64,000 bases of DNA from Methylobacterium mesophilicum SR1.6/6. Lineage in GTDB: Bacteria; Pseudomonadota; Alphaproteobacteria; Rhizobiales; Beijerinckiaceae. Of this stretch, positions 30,603 to 39,352 are shown piece by piece. Made by a program: the position numbers and the translations under genes. How positions within the stretch are numbered: position 1 is the first letter of the stretch; each line of letters opens with the position of its first letter. The stretch is taken from assembly GCF_000364445.2 (NCBI RefSeq), contig NZ_CP043538.1, positions 5,599,447 through 5,663,446 of the forward strand, given 5' to 3'. A model generated the notes under the pieces. That model ran no database searches and had not been told where the DNA came from. It saw only the letters and a list, made by a program, of their open reading frames with translations.

Positions 30603-32638
30603 GCCGCCATCTCCCGGCCGTCCGCTGCGGGCGCCGCCCGGTAGGCCGGCGCGTCGGGAAAGAGCCCGCGGCGCAGGCCGGTGAGGCCGATCAGGGCGGA
30701 CCGCCGCTCCGGCGACGCCGCTGCGCCCGCCACGGCGTCGAGCCCGTCGTCCAGGGCCGCCAGGAGCGCGGAGTCCGGCCGGCCGCGCAGCTGGCGCGCC
30801 GCCAGCGCGAGGACCCGGTCGACGGCAATCCGGGGCGCCCCCGTCAGCCGCCGCCGCACCCGGCGCACCTCCACGAGGTTGATGCCCGCCCGGACGTCGG
30901 CCAGCAGGTCGCCCACGGTGGCCGACATGTCGGCGGGCAGCGTGGCCAGCCGCGGCGCGATCAGGCCGACGCGGTCGAGCATCAGGGCCGCGAGTTCGAG
31001 CCCGTGGCCGGCGCCGCGCCCGTCCGCGGCGGCCGCGAGGCTGCGGCGGTTGATCCGCACGAGCCGCCGGGTGCTCCATCCGGCGCCGACCGAGCGGATC
31101 AGCCGCGTCACCAAGGCGGCGACCCACATGCCCACCACCGAGGCGATCACCCCGTTGGCGAAGGGCGCGAACTCGCCGCTGTAGCCGTTCTGGAGGGCCA
31201 GCAGGGTCGCGCCGTTCAGCGCCGCGCCCATGCCCATCGGGGCGGTGCGCGGCTGCGTCATCATCAGGCCGCACAGGATCAGGGCCGGCGCGAGGGCGAG
31301 CGCCAGCATCTCGAAGGAGCTGGCGAGCGGCAGCACGGCGAACAGGTAGACGCCCGCGCCGAGGGCGCCGACGATCGCCGAGTTGGTGAAGCCCAGGATC
31401 TGCGGCGCGGGATCGTCCTGCGCGGCGAACAGGCAGCAGGCGACCGCGCCCATCATCGGCGCCGCGGAGCCGTCCGGCCAGCCGGTGGCGATCCAGATCG
31501 CGCAGCAGGCGAGCAGGCCCACGAACACCCCGAAGGCCGAGAACGCCGCCAGACCGTGGTCCCGGTGGCGGATCGACCGGACCCGGGCCGTGTAGGCGAA
31601 GGCGAGCGGCGCCCGGGGGGCGGTGCCGGCGGCGAGGTGGCCGCGGAGCGCCCGCAGGTCCTGCCGCAGGTCAATGACGTCGCGCAGGCGCGCCGCGAGG
31701 CTCGCGAGCAGGAGCGTGGTCCAGTCCGGAGCCCGGTCGAGGACGGGGTCGAACCCGTCGACCCGGCGGCGCAGCTCCGAGGCGCGATCCGGATCATCGC
31801 CCTCGTCGGCGAGCCAGACGGCGAGGTCGGACAGGACGGCGCGGACCCGTGCCGGCAGCGCGCCGGCCCGCTCCAGGGCGGCGACGCGGTCCGCCACGGC
31901 GGCGATGATCGGCAGGACCATCAGCATGTGCTGCCGGAGCGGCGCGAAGGCCTCGGCGGCGCGCTCGGCACCCGTCGCCTCGTTGCGCAGGGCGAGGCCG
32001 AGGGCGTCGAGGCCGAGCGCGTCCGAGGCGAGGCGCAGGCGCCGTCCCTGGCTCGGCCCGGCGACCTCCGGCGCGCGGGCGGCCGCGAGGGCGCTCTGCA
32101 TCCAGGCTCGCGCTTCCGCCGACCAGTGATTCAGCCGCTCGACGATGAGCGGCGCCGCCGATTGCGGCAGGATCAGCGTGGCGGCGAGGCTGGCGCAGAG
32201 GATGCCCAGCGAGATCTCCTCGGCCCGCGCGACGGCGGTGTCGAAGATCGCCCCGGGGTCGTCCACGGCCGGGAAGCCGATCAGGGCCGCCGTGTACCCG
32301 GCGAGCATCGGCAGGTAGCTCGCGGGGGTGCGGTCGAGCAGCGAGACGTAGAGGCAGAGCGCGACCCAGAGCGCGACCGCGAGGCTCAGCAGGACCGGCG
32401 CGTTCACGAGGTTCGGCAGCAGCACGACGCTCATGGCGGCGCCCAGAACGGTGCCGCCCACCCGGTAGAGGGCCTTCGACCGGGTGGCGCCGGAGAGGAC
32501 CTGGCTGGTGATGTAGACCGTGCCCAGCGCCCAGTAGGGTCGCGGCAGGTCGATCCAGAGCGCGAGGAACAGGGCGAGCATCGCCGCCGCGTAGGTCTTC
32601 AGCGCGAAGGCCCAATCGCGCCATCCGGGAAGAGTCAC
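30599..32638 (-). CDS. aaeB: FUSC family inner-membrane efflux transporter, AaeB-like
   Basis: A 679-residue protein with two sets of membrane segments, about 10-170 and 345-490, each followed by a cytoplasmic helical region, the FUSC/AaeB plan. The motif RPYWALGTVYITSQ near the N-terminus is family-typical. It is the inner-membrane part of an aromatic-acid or fusaric-acid-type efflux system. I choose the GTG at 32638, which overlaps the marR stop as GTGA; the longer open frame through the marR gene is not real. Confidence 0.87.
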   Translation of the reverse strand: MTLPGWRDWAFALKTYAAAMLALFLALWIDLPRPYWALGTVYITSQVLSGATRSKALYRVGGTVLGAAMSVVLLPNLVNAPVLLSLAVALWVALCLYVSLLDRTPASYLPMLAGYTAALIGFPAVDDPGAIFDTAVARAEEISLGILCASLAATLILPQSAAPLIVERLNHWSAEARAWMQSALAAARAPEVAGPSQGRRLRLASDALGLDALGLALRNEATGAERAAEAFAPLRQHMLMVLPIIAAVADRVAALERAGALPARVRAVLSDLAVWLADEGDDPDRASELRRRVDGFDPVLDRAPDWTTLLLASLAARLRDVIDLRQDLRALRGHLAAGTAPRAPLAFAYTARVRSIRHRDHGLAAFSAFGVFVGLLACCAIWIATGWPDGSAAPMMGAVACCLFAAQDDPAPQILGFTNSAIVGALGAGVYLFAVLPLASSFEMLALALAPALILCGLMMTQPRTAPMGMGAALNGATLLALQNGYSGEFAPFANGVIASVVGMWVAALVTRLIRSVGAGWSTRRLVRINRRSLAAAADGRGAGHGLELAALMLDRVGLIAPRLATLPADMSATVGDLLADVRAGINLVEVRRVRRRLTGAPRIAVDRVLALAARQLRGRPDSALLAALDDGLDAVAGAAASPERRSALIGLTGLRRGLFPDAPAYRAAPAADGREMAA

Positions 32639-33129
32639 GACGCCGGCTCCAGCTCGGCCGTCTCGGCGGCCTCCCGCCCGTAGCGCTGGAGGGCCGCGAA
32701 GACCCGGAGGCTCGCTTCCAGATCGGCGCCGTCGATCTCGGCGAAGACGCGCGCGCGTAGCGTCGAGAGCTCGGCCTCGATCTGCTCGAACACCTGCCGG
32801 CCGCGCGGGGTCAGACCCAGCACCTTGGCGCGACGGTCGGACGGATCCTCGCGGCGGACCACGAGCCCGGCGGCGGCGAGCTGATCGAGGAGCCGGACCA
32901 GCGAAGGGCCCTCGATGCCGACGGCCTCGGCCAGGGCATTCTGGCGCGGCTCCTCGTCCATGCGGCCGATGATGATCAGCGGGTGCGCGGTGGCGTCGGA
33001 CAGACCGTGCGCTTCCGCGACCGTGTTGGCCGCTCGGCGCCAGTGGCGGCCGGTGGTCAGCAGCGCGTGGGTGCAGGCCTGCTGCAGGCGCTCCCGCGTC
33101 TTCGGATCGTCGCTGTCGGGCATGGGCAA
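32635..33129 (-). CDS. MarR family transcriptional regulator of the efflux operon
   Basis: A 164-residue MarR protein. The winged helix contains RQNALAEAVGIEGPSLVRLL (recognition helix) and the wing RREDPSDRRAKVLGLTPRG, which is the MarR signature. It is the first gene of a four-gene operon with aaeB, aaeX and aaeA, all overlapping by four bases, so it very probably represses its own operon and releases on binding an aromatic acid. A Met two codons later is also possible. Confidence 0.9.
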   Translation of the reverse strand: MPMPDSDDPKTRERLQQACTHALLTTGRHWRRAANTVAEAHGLSDATAHPLIIIGRMDEEPRQNALAEAVGIEGPSLVRLLDQLAAAGLVVRREDPSDRRAKVLGLTPRGRQVFEQIEAELSTLRARVFAEIDGADLEASLRVFAALQRYGREAAETAELEPAS

Positions 33130-33178
33130 AGTCCACCGCCGCGAGGATCCGGCTGGATGATCGGATCAATCAGCTCGC

Positions 33179-33200
33179 ATACTGATAGATAGCATCATAT
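33179..33200. promoter_or_regulatory. candidate MarR operator
   Basis: ATACTGAT-AGATAGC-ATCATAT is an imperfect inverted repeat (one base bulged) about 50 bases upstream of the marR start, in an AT-rich island. Both the position and the form suit autorepression by the adjacent MarR protein. Confidence 0.5.
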
Positions 33201-33378
33201 CGATTTGGCAAAGGAGGTCCTGCGAGGGGAGCAGGGTTGCGGGATACGAATGGGCGCACGCTTGTCCAGGGCGCATGCAGCGCCAGCGGAATGCGACCGG
33301 GGAATCAGCGCAAGGCACTGCGAAGCGTCCGTCTGATACCCCTTCCGGTGGAGCGCGCCGGTCGGAGCAGCCCGCCTC

Positions 33379-33470
33379 GTCATCGCGAGCGCAGCGTAGC
33401 GACCCAGGGCTGCGCAACGCTGAGCAATGTCGCGCTGTCCTGGGTCACTTCGCTGCACTCGTGATGACGG
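33379..33470. repeat. dispersed palindromic repeat, family A copy 3
   Basis: Contains GTCATCGCGAGCGCAGCGTA and the pairing TTCGCTGCACTCGTGATGAC. It lies in the 391-base gap between the marR promoter and the response-regulator stop; the rest of that gap holds nothing I recognise. Confidence 0.65.
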
Positions 33471-33520
33471 TGCAGCCTGAGCCGGCACGTTCGCAATGGA
33501 ACCGCGCCTCTGCCCGCCCG

Positions 33521-34180
33521 TCAGGCCGGATGCGCGTTGTGGATCTGGTCGAAGTCGAGGGACGCCGTGTCGATCACGATCTGCGTCCGGCTGATGACCT
33601 CGAGCTTGCGCAGGATCTCGGAGACGTGCGCCTTCACGGTCGAGTCGCCGACCTGAAGCTCGTGGGCGATCTGCTTGTTGAGCTTCCCCTGCCGGATCAT
33701 CATCAGCACCCGCAATTGCTGGGGCGTCAGCCGGGCGAGGCGCTCGGGCAGCGGCGCCTTCCTGCCCCGGGGCGCGGGCGCGCTGGCATCGGCCAGACCC
33801 GGCGGCAGGAACAGCGCGCCGCTCATCACCTCGGTGATCGCCCGGGTGAGCGTCGCCTTGTCCATGGCCTTCGGGACGAAACCCGCCGCCCCGTGCTGCA
33901 GGGCCTCGCGGACGATGCGCGGATCCTCGTGGCCGGAGACGATCAGGATCGGGATGCGCGGAAAGCTCGCCCGGATGGTGATCAGCCCGTCGAAGCCGGT
34001 CACGCCGCGCATGGAGAGGTCGAGGAGCGTCAGGTCGATGCCGCGGTTGCCCGCCAGCACCGCGCAGGCCGCCTCGATGCCGTCGGCCTCGTGCAGCACC
34101 GCCTCCGGATGCGCGAGGCGGATCGTGGCCGCCAGGGCGTCGCGGAACAGCGGGTGGTCGTCGACGATCAGGAGATGCAC
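33521..34180 (-). CDS. LuxR-family response regulator, candidate alcohol-oxidation regulator
   Basis: A 219-residue NarL/FixJ-type regulator. The receiver has the acidic pair Asp7-Asp8 (LLIVDDHPLF), phosphoacceptor Asp54 (LTLLDLSM) and Lys104 (FVPKAM). The C-terminal LuxR helix-turn-helix reads RLTPQQLRVLMMIRQGKLNK then STVKAHVSEILRKL. The start is GTG 34180 with AAGGA upstream; the longer open frame lacks family support. It sits directly downstream of the alcohol dehydrogenase gene. In Pseudomonas such regulators (ExaE, AgmR/PedR) switch on PQQ-dependent ethanol oxidation, so it may act here. No partner kinase is adjacent. Confidence 0.85.
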   Translation of the reverse strand: MHLLIVDDHPLFRDALAATIRLAHPEAVLHEADGIEAACAVLAGNRGIDLTLLDLSMRGVTGFDGLITIRASFPRIPILIVSGHEDPRIVREALQHGAAGFVPKAMDKATLTRAITEVMSGALFLPPGLADASAPAPRGRKAPLPERLARLTPQQLRVLMMIRQGKLNKQIAHELQVGDSTVKAHVSEILRKLEVISRTQIVIDTASLDFDQIHNAHPA

Positions 34181-34312
34181 GGAGACCTCGGTCCTTCGCT
34201 CGAGATCCTCACAGGATCCGCCGAATACGCGGGCGGGAGGTCCGAAATTTGATGGAAGCGGCCCCGGGGCGCAAGCGGGTGTTGAGACGACCGCCCGTAT
34301 CCCGAGGCCTGG

Positions 34313-34339
34313 GCGTGCCGGCGGGTAAGGCCGGCACGC
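34313..34339. terminator. hairpin between exaF and the response-regulator gene
   Basis: A 10-bp perfect stem (GCGTGCCGGC / GCCGGCACGC) with a 7-base loop lies 17 bases beyond the exaF stop. The T-rich side faces the plus strand, so for exaF it would act as a terminator without a U-tract, or as a 3' stabiliser. Confidence 0.4.
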
Positions 34340-34355
34340 TTTCAATTGACAGCCT

Positions 34356-36125
34356 TCAGCGCGAGGCCACCGTCTTCGGCAGCTTGAACGCCCAGAAGCT
34401 GCCGCCCTGGTTGATGCCGGCGGTGGACTTGGCGACCTCGCCGCCCCAGAGCGGCACCGCGCCGCCCCAGCCGGCCGCGACGCCGACCCACTGCTCGCCG
34501 TCCTGCTCCCAGGTGATCGGCGAGGACACCACGCCGGTGCCGACCTGGAACTTCCAGACCTCCTCGCCGGTCTTGGCGTCGAAGGCCTTCAGGAAGCCCT
34601 CGGGCGTGCCGGTGAAGACGAGGTTGCCCGCGGTGGTGAGCACGCCGGCCCAGAGCGGGGCCTTGTTCTTGTACTCCCACACGACCTTGCCGGAGGCCGG
34701 GTCGATCGCCTTGAGCGAGCCGATATGGTCGTCGAAGACCGGCTTGATGGTGAAGCCGGCGCCGAGATAGGCCGCGCCCTTCTTGTAGTTCACCGGCTCG
34801 TTCCAGATGTCCATGCCCCACTCGTTGGAGGGCACGTAGAACAGCTTGGTGTCGGGGCTGTAGCCGATCGGCATCCAGTTCTTGCCGCCGAGGAAGCTCG
34901 GCACCGCGAAGACCGACTTGCCCTTCTTGTCGTCGCCGGTGGCCTTGCTCGGGTCGCCGGGCCGGTTCTCGTCGTTGTAGATCGGGCGGCCGTTCTCATC
35001 GATGCCCTTGGCCCAGTTGATCTTCTCGACGAACGGCGTCGCCGAGATGAATTTCCCGTTGGTCCGGTCCAGCACGTAGAAGAAGCCGTTGCGGTCGGCG
35101 GTAGCGCCGGCCTTGATGGTCTTCCCGCCCTTGTTCAGGTCGAACGGCACGAACTCGTTGACGCCGTCGAAGTCCCAGCCGTCGTGCGGGGTGGTCTGGA
35201 AGCCCCAGACGATCTCGCCGTTGTCGGGGTTGAGGGCGAGGCGCGAGGAGGTCCACTTGTTGTCGCCCGGCCGGAGCCAGCTGTTCCACGGGCCCGGGTT
35301 GCCGGTGCCGAAGTAGATCAGGTTGGTCTCGGGGTCGTAGGTGCCGCCGAGCCAGGTGGCGCCGCCGCCGAACTTCCACATGTCGCCGGGCCAGGTCTCG
35401 TTGGTCTTGCCCGTCATGGTCGAGGGCTTGCCGTTGAGCTCGCCCATGTGGCCCTCGATCACGGGCCGCTTCCACACGACCTCGCCGGTCTCGGCGTCGC
35501 GGGCCTCGATCCGCCCGATCACGCCGAACTCGCCGCCGGACACGCCGGTGATGATCTTGCCCTTCACGATGATCGGGGCGGCCGTGTAGCTGTAGCCGGC
35601 CTTGAAGTCGTCGATGTCCTTGCGCCAGACCACCTTGCCGGTCTTGGTGTTCAGGGCGACGAGCTTGGCGTCGAGCGTGCCGAAATAGACGTTGTCCTTG
35701 TAGAGCGCGGCGCCGCGGTTCACCACGTCGCAGCAGGGCAGGATCCCCTCCGGCAGGCGGGCGTCGTATTCCCACTTCTTGTCGCCGGTGCGGGAGTCGA
35801 TCGCGTACATGCGCGAATACGAGCCCGTGACGTAGATGATGCCGTCCTTGACCAGCGCCTGGCTCTCCTGCCCGCGCTGCTTCTCGCCGCCGAACGAGAA
35901 CGACCACGCCGGCACGAGGCCCTTGATGTTGTCGCGGTTGAGGGTCTTCAGCGGGCTGAAGCGCTGGGCCTGCGGCCCGAGGCCGTAGGTGACGACGTCG
36001 CCGGGGGTCTTGGCGTCGTTGATGATGTCCTGCTCGCTCACCCCCTCGGCCATGGCCGGCAGGGCACCTCCCGCCACGAGGGAGGCGACGCCCACCGCGG
36101 CGAGAAACCGGGTCCGCATTCTCAT
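34356..36125 (-). CDS. exaF: lanthanide-type PQQ-dependent alcohol dehydrogenase, ExaF/PedH-like
   Basis: A 589-residue periplasmic quinoprotein with a signal peptide (about 1-26, ending PAMA). Eight-bladed propeller repeats fill the rest. The vicinal disulfide is Cys131-Cys132 ([10 protein letters not shown]). Metal ligands are Glu199 (GGEFG), Asn276 (GTGNPG) and catalytic Asp318; two residues on, Asp320 (WDFDGV) is the extra Asp that marks lanthanide-dependent enzymes, where the calcium enzyme MxaF has Ala. The N-terminal half ([27 protein letters not shown]) is ethanol-dehydrogenase-like, not XoxF-like. It would oxidise ethanol and related alcohols to the aldehyde or acid, passing electrons to cytochrome c. 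GGAGGA precedes the ATG. Confidence 0.9.
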   Translation of the reverse strand: MRMRTRFLAAVGVASLVAGGALPAMAEGVSEQDIINDAKTPGDVVTYGLGPQAQRFSPLKTLNRDNIKGLVPAWSFSFGGEKQRGQESQALVKDGIIYVTGSYSRMYAIDSRTGDKKWEYDARLPEGILPCCDVVNRGAALYKDNVYFGTLDAKLVALNTKTGKVVWRKDIDDFKAGYSYTAAPIIVKGKIITGVSGGEFGVIGRIEARDAETGEVVWKRPVIEGHMGELNGKPSTMTGKTNETWPGDMWKFGGGATWLGGTYDPETNLIYFGTGNPGPWNSWLRPGDNKWTSSRLALNPDNGEIVWGFQTTPHDGWDFDGVNEFVPFDLNKGGKTIKAGATADRNGFFYVLDRTNGKFISATPFVEKINWAKGIDENGRPIYNDENRPGDPSKATGDDKKGKSVFAVPSFLGGKNWMPIGYSPDTKLFYVPSNEWGMDIWNEPVNYKKGAAYLGAGFTIKPVFDDHIGSLKAIDPASGKVVWEYKNKAPLWAGVLTTAGNLVFTGTPEGFLKAFDAKTGEEVWKFQVGTGVVSSPITWEQDGEQWVGVAAGWGGAVPLWGGEVAKSTAGINQGGSFWAFKLPKTVASR

Positions 36126-36255
36126 GACGTGTCCTCCGTGATCGGCCCCGGTCCGCATGGCCGGAGCGCTCGGGCTTCGGCGCGGTCCGCTCGAGTCGCG
36201 GGGCGCCCCCTTGGAGAACGAAGCTATCGATGTTCTCAGAGAAGTCTTATTGGCC

Positions 36256-36266
36256 ATTGGTCCAAT
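36256..36266. promoter_or_regulatory. ATTGGTCCAAT palindrome upstream of exaF
   Basis: A perfect palindrome about a central base, about 130 bases upstream of the exaF start. TTGGTCCAATA recurs at 38033-38043 in the divergent cytochrome/binding-protein promoter region. A second shared motif, CAGTTTTGATGC on the minus strand, lies at 36297-36286. It is a candidate regulator site. Confidence 0.45.
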
Positions 36267-36415
36267 AAGTCGACAGATTTGTTCAGCATCAAAACTGTAT
36301 TAGGCAACACATGAAGGCGCGCCGGCTCGGCGCCGGCGCGAAAGCGGAGGCGGTCCGGAACTGCCGCGTGCCGGCCCTCGCCCGAAGAGCTACAATGTTC
36401 ACACATCTTTGGCCG

Positions 36416-36544
36416 GGGCGCTCTCTCCTCCCCCTTGTGGGGAGGAGTTGGAGGTGGGGGTGGTTCAGGATGGGGCGCTGCGGTGCCTCCTGCACCACCC
36501 CCACCCCTGGCCCCTCCCCACAAGGGGGAGGGGAAAGCGCCCTT
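36416..36544. repeat. dispersed palindromic repeat, family C copy 3
   Basis: The longest copy: left arm TCCTCCCCCTTGTGGGGAGG, inner arms GGAGGTGGGGGTGGTTCAGG and TGCACCACCCCCACCCCTGG, right arm CCTCCCCACAAGGGGGAGGG. It lies between the exaF promoter and the stop of the binding-protein gene in a 497-base gap otherwise holding only the exaF regulatory region. Confidence 0.8.
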
Positions 36545-36622
36545 TAAGGCATTGGTGCCAAGCCGAGATGTATGGATCTGGTCGTTCGCAGAGCGGGGAA
36601 GGAGAATGCGCGTCGGCGTCTC

Positions 36623-37480
36623 TCAATACCCCTTCGGCGGCGTGTAGGTGACGCCGTAGGTCTCGCAGATCGCCTTGAGCCGCCCGTCCGCGTTGAGCGC
36701 GGTGATCGCGTCCCCGACCGCGTAGGCGAGGTCGCGGGAATCGGTCTTCACCGCGCCGCCGATCTCCCATCGGGTCTTGACCAGCCCCGTCGACGGGACC
36801 GTGGCGATCGGGTTGTCGTCCTTCGGCGCCTTGGCGGCGAACAGGGCGGCCTCGATCGCCGCGCGGGTGCCGGCCAGGATCGGCGCCTCGCCGGCGAGGT
36901 ATGCCGTCGCGGCTTCCTCGAAGCTCTTGTAATGCTTCAGGTTCGGCCGGAATCGACCGCCCTGGGCGGTGAGCAGCATCAGGTCCGCGGCGCTCGTGCC
37001 CTCCAGGGCGACAGTCTGGTCGCCGATGTCGTCGAGCTTGTCGAAGCCTTCCAGCGCGCCCTTCCGGTAGGCGAAGGCGATCTCCTGCTCAAAATACGGG
37101 GCGGTGAAGAACACCTGATCGTTGCGCAGGGCGAGCTGCCGGTCGGTCGGCACGTGCAGCATCAGGTCGGCGAGCGGCGTGCCGGCGAGGTCGCCGCGCC
37201 ACAGGTTCAGCCGCAGGTCGCCGTCGACGTTCTCGCCGGCATCGACCACGCGCAGGTCGAGCTTCACCTTCAGCGATTCGGCGATGGCCTGGGCCAGATC
37301 CGCGTCGATGCCCCGGGCCTTCTTCCCGACCTCGTCGGAGAACGGCGCGTTGTCGCCGTACACAGCCACCCGCAACGTGCCGTCGGCCACGACCTGATCG
37401 AGCGGACGCGCGCCCGCGTCCGGCGGCCGAAGCGTCAAAAGCAGCCCGCAGGCCAAGAGGAGGCGCGCGCTACTCCTCAT
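36623..37480 (-). CDS. periplasmic binding protein associated with quinoprotein dehydrogenase, XoxJ/MxaJ-like
   Basis: A 285-residue secreted protein (signal about 1-24) of the bacterial solute-binding family 3, with ADGTLRVAVYGDNAPFSDE and a paired-lobe pattern. MxaJ and XoxJ are members that assist maturation or activation of PQQ alcohol dehydrogenases rather than importing solutes. The location beside exaF and a cytochrome gene supports that role here, and no transporter genes accompany it. The start overlaps the cytochrome gene by 11 bases. Confidence 0.82.
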   Translation of the reverse strand: MRSSARLLLACGLLLTLRPPDAGARPLDQVVADGTLRVAVYGDNAPFSDEVGKKARGIDADLAQAIAESLKVKLDLRVVDAGENVDGDLRLNLWRGDLAGTPLADLMLHVPTDRQLALRNDQVFFTAPYFEQEIAFAYRKGALEGFDKLDDIGDQTVALEGTSAADLMLLTAQGGRFRPNLKHYKSFEEAATAYLAGEAPILAGTRAAIEAALFAAKAPKDDNPIATVPSTGLVKTRWEIGGAVKTDSRDLAYAVGDAITALNADGRLKAICETYGVTYTPPKGY

Positions 37481-37898
37481 GCTTCGACTCGATGTAGCTG
37501 CGGATCGCCCAAAGGCCTTCCTGCGAGATCACCCCGTCGAAGGCCGGCATCTTGGTCACGCCGTTGATGACCGCGCCGTGCTTCATGCGCTCGACGAAGT
37601 ACTCGTCGCCTTCCTTGCCCTGCGGCAGGTAGCGGAGATCCGGCGCGAGGCCGCCGGAGATCATCTCCAGGCCGTGGCACCGGGCGCAGTTCTGGTTGAA
37701 GCCCGAGGCGCCGATCGAGATGGCGTGCGCGTCGCCCTTGTAGGGGTTCTCAGTGACCCATTCGGCGCCGAGCGGCTTCAGGCCGTCGGTCTTCACCGGC
37801 TGGGGCTGGACGTCGCCGTGACCGAAGGCGCCGCCGGCCCCCAGGACCAGGCCGAGCGCGACCAGCACGCCGCCCGCCGCCGTCTTCATCGTGCGCAT
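37470..37898 (-). CDS. pedF: cytochrome c, PedF-like
   Basis: A 142-residue secreted single-heme cytochrome c. The signal peptide is about 1-26, the heme site is NCARCHGLE near 68-76, and a candidate axial Met lies in KMPAFDG near 120. The order of motifs (HGDVQPQPVKTDGLKPLGAE, NPYKGDA, GGLAPDLRYL, ISQEGLWAIRSYI) matches the cytochrome c-550 of the Pseudomonas ped cluster. It is the likely electron acceptor of the exaF product, and it heads the minus-strand group pedF, binding protein, exaF. A Met three codons later is an alternative start. Confidence 0.85.
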   Translation of the reverse strand: MRTMKTAAGGVLVALGLVLGAGGAFGHGDVQPQPVKTDGLKPLGAEWVTENPYKGDAHAISIGASGFNQNCARCHGLEMISGGLAPDLRYLPQGKEGDEYFVERMKHGAVINGVTKMPAFDGVISQEGLWAIRSYIESKHEE

Positions 37899-38009
37899 CC
37901 GCCGCCTCCCATCGTCGTTGTGCGACGGTTAGCAAGGTCTGGGCGGCCGACCCATTATGCTTTGGTACGGATCGGCGAAGATTAGCAGATCCACGACTAA
38001 TGTTGCACT

Positions 38010-38043
38010 GCATCAAGACTGATGGGTGCACCTTGGTCCAATA
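38010..38043. promoter_or_regulatory. shared motifs in the divergent cytochrome / binding-protein region
   Basis: CAGTCTTGATGC on the minus strand (38021-38010) matches 11 of 12 bases of the motif upstream of exaF, and TTGGTCCAATA (38033-38043) is identical to the exaF site. Their order is reversed. Both would suit one regulator serving both transcription units. Confidence 0.45.
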
Positions 38044-38116
38044 TCCGCCCGCAGCAACCCGCCCCTAGAGTCCGCGCCAACGATCATGTCGGGGGGCACG
38101 GAGGAGACGGGCGAGG

Positions 38117-39352
38117 ATGGTGTCCTCCGGTGCGCGGCGGGCCTGGACGTGCGGACGGACCCTCGCCGGCCGGCTGCTGCCGTGCGCCCTGATGGGTCTC
38201 GCGGGGATGTCAGTGGCCGGGGCCGCGACCCCGCCGGCGGGCCCGCCCCTCACGATCCACTACCTCGAGCGGCGGGTCGAGCGGCCGGTGCCGCTGAACA
38301 ACGAGGATCCGATCCCGGACGACGAGGGCGCCAAGGGTGCGGAACTCGGCCTGAAGGATTCGAACGCGACGGGCCGCTTCCTCGGACTGGCCTTCGCCCT
38401 CGACACGAAGGTCGTCGAGCCGGGCGACGACATCCGGCAGGCCTTCCGGGCGCTTCCGGATCCGCGCCTCGTGGTCCTCAATGCGCCGGCCGCGGACGTC
38501 CTCGCACTCGCCGACCTGCCGGAGGCGAAGGGCAGCGTGCTCCTCAACATCGGTGCCCCGGACACGCGCCTGCGCGACGCGGACTGCCGCAGGAACCTGC
38601 TCCACGTCCTGCCCTCCCGCGCCATGCTGGCCGACGCGCTGATCCAGTTCCTGGCGTTCAAGCGCTGGTCCCGGATCCTTCTCGTGACCGGTCCGGCCCC
38701 GGGAGATGCGCTCTACGCCGAGGCGCTGAAGCGCAGCGCGAAAAAGTTCGGGGCGCGGATCGTCGCCGAGTCGCGCTACGACCCGCAGGGCGGCGATGTC
38801 CGCGACACGGCGTTGCGCGAGTTCGCCCTGACGACCCGCGGGCCCGAGCACGACGTGGTGGCGGTGGCCGACGAGGCCGGCGCGTTCGGCGCGAGCCTCA
38901 ACTACAACACCGCGTCCCCCCGGCCTCTGGTCGGCACCCAGGGCCTCGCGCCGGCGGCCTGGGGCCGCCCCGTGGAAGCCTGGGCCGCGGTTCAGCTCCA
39001 GGGGCGGTTCCGGAAGCTCGCCGGCCGCGCCATGCGGCCGGTCGACTGGGCGGGCTGGATGGCGGTGCACGCGGTCGGCGAGGCCGCCGTGAAGGCGCGC
39101 AGCACCGAGGCCGCCGCGGTCCGCGGCGCCCTGACGGCACCCGGTTTCGAGGTCGGCGGCTTCAAGGGCCGGCCCCTGAGCTTCCGCACCTGGGACGGGC
39201 AACTGCGCCAGCCGATCTTCCTGCTCTGGCCCGGGGCCGTCACCGCGACGGCGCCGCTCGAAGGCTACCTCCACCACCGCACCGAACTCGACACCCTCGG
39301 CCTCGACGAGCCCGAGAGTGCCTGCCGGGCGTTTTCCGGGACGTCAGGATGA
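38117..39352 (+). CDS. periplasmic substrate-binding protein of the PQQ-dependent catabolism type
   Basis: A 411-residue secreted protein (signal about 15-37) of the branched-chain-amino-acid-type binding fold. TIHYLERRVERP at the mature N-terminus and EPGDDIRQAFRALPDPRLVV are typical of the binding protein found with PQQ alcohol-oxidation genes (TIGR03863 group, from memory). In Pseudomonas its ABC ATPase and permease are neighbours; neither occurs in this window. It overlaps the beta-propeller gene by four bases (ATGA). Confidence 0.8.
   Translation: MVSSGARRAWTCGRTLAGRLLPCALMGLAGMSVAGAATPPAGPPLTIHYLERRVERPVPLNNEDPIPDDEGAKGAELGLKDSNATGRFLGLAFALDTKVVEPGDDIRQAFRALPDPRLVVLNAPAADVLALADLPEAKGSVLLNIGAPDTRLRDADCRRNLLHVLPSRAMLADALIQFLAFKRWSRILLVTGPAPGDALYAEALKRSAKKFGARIVAESRYDPQGGDVRDTALREFALTTRGPEHDVVAVADEAGAFGASLNYNTASPRPLVGTQGLAPAAWGRPVEAWAAVQLQGRFRKLAGRAMRPVDWAGWMAVHAVGEAAVKARSTEAAAVRGALTAPGFEVGGFKGRPLSFRTWDGQLRQPIFLLWPGAVTATAPLEGYLHHRTELDTLGLDEPESACRAFSGTSG

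Noticed and set aside
34356..36125. Calling the quinoprotein MxaF or XoxF
   Set aside because: The Asp pair in WDFDGV excludes the calcium MxaF type, and the N-terminal half matches ethanol dehydrogenases better than XoxF.
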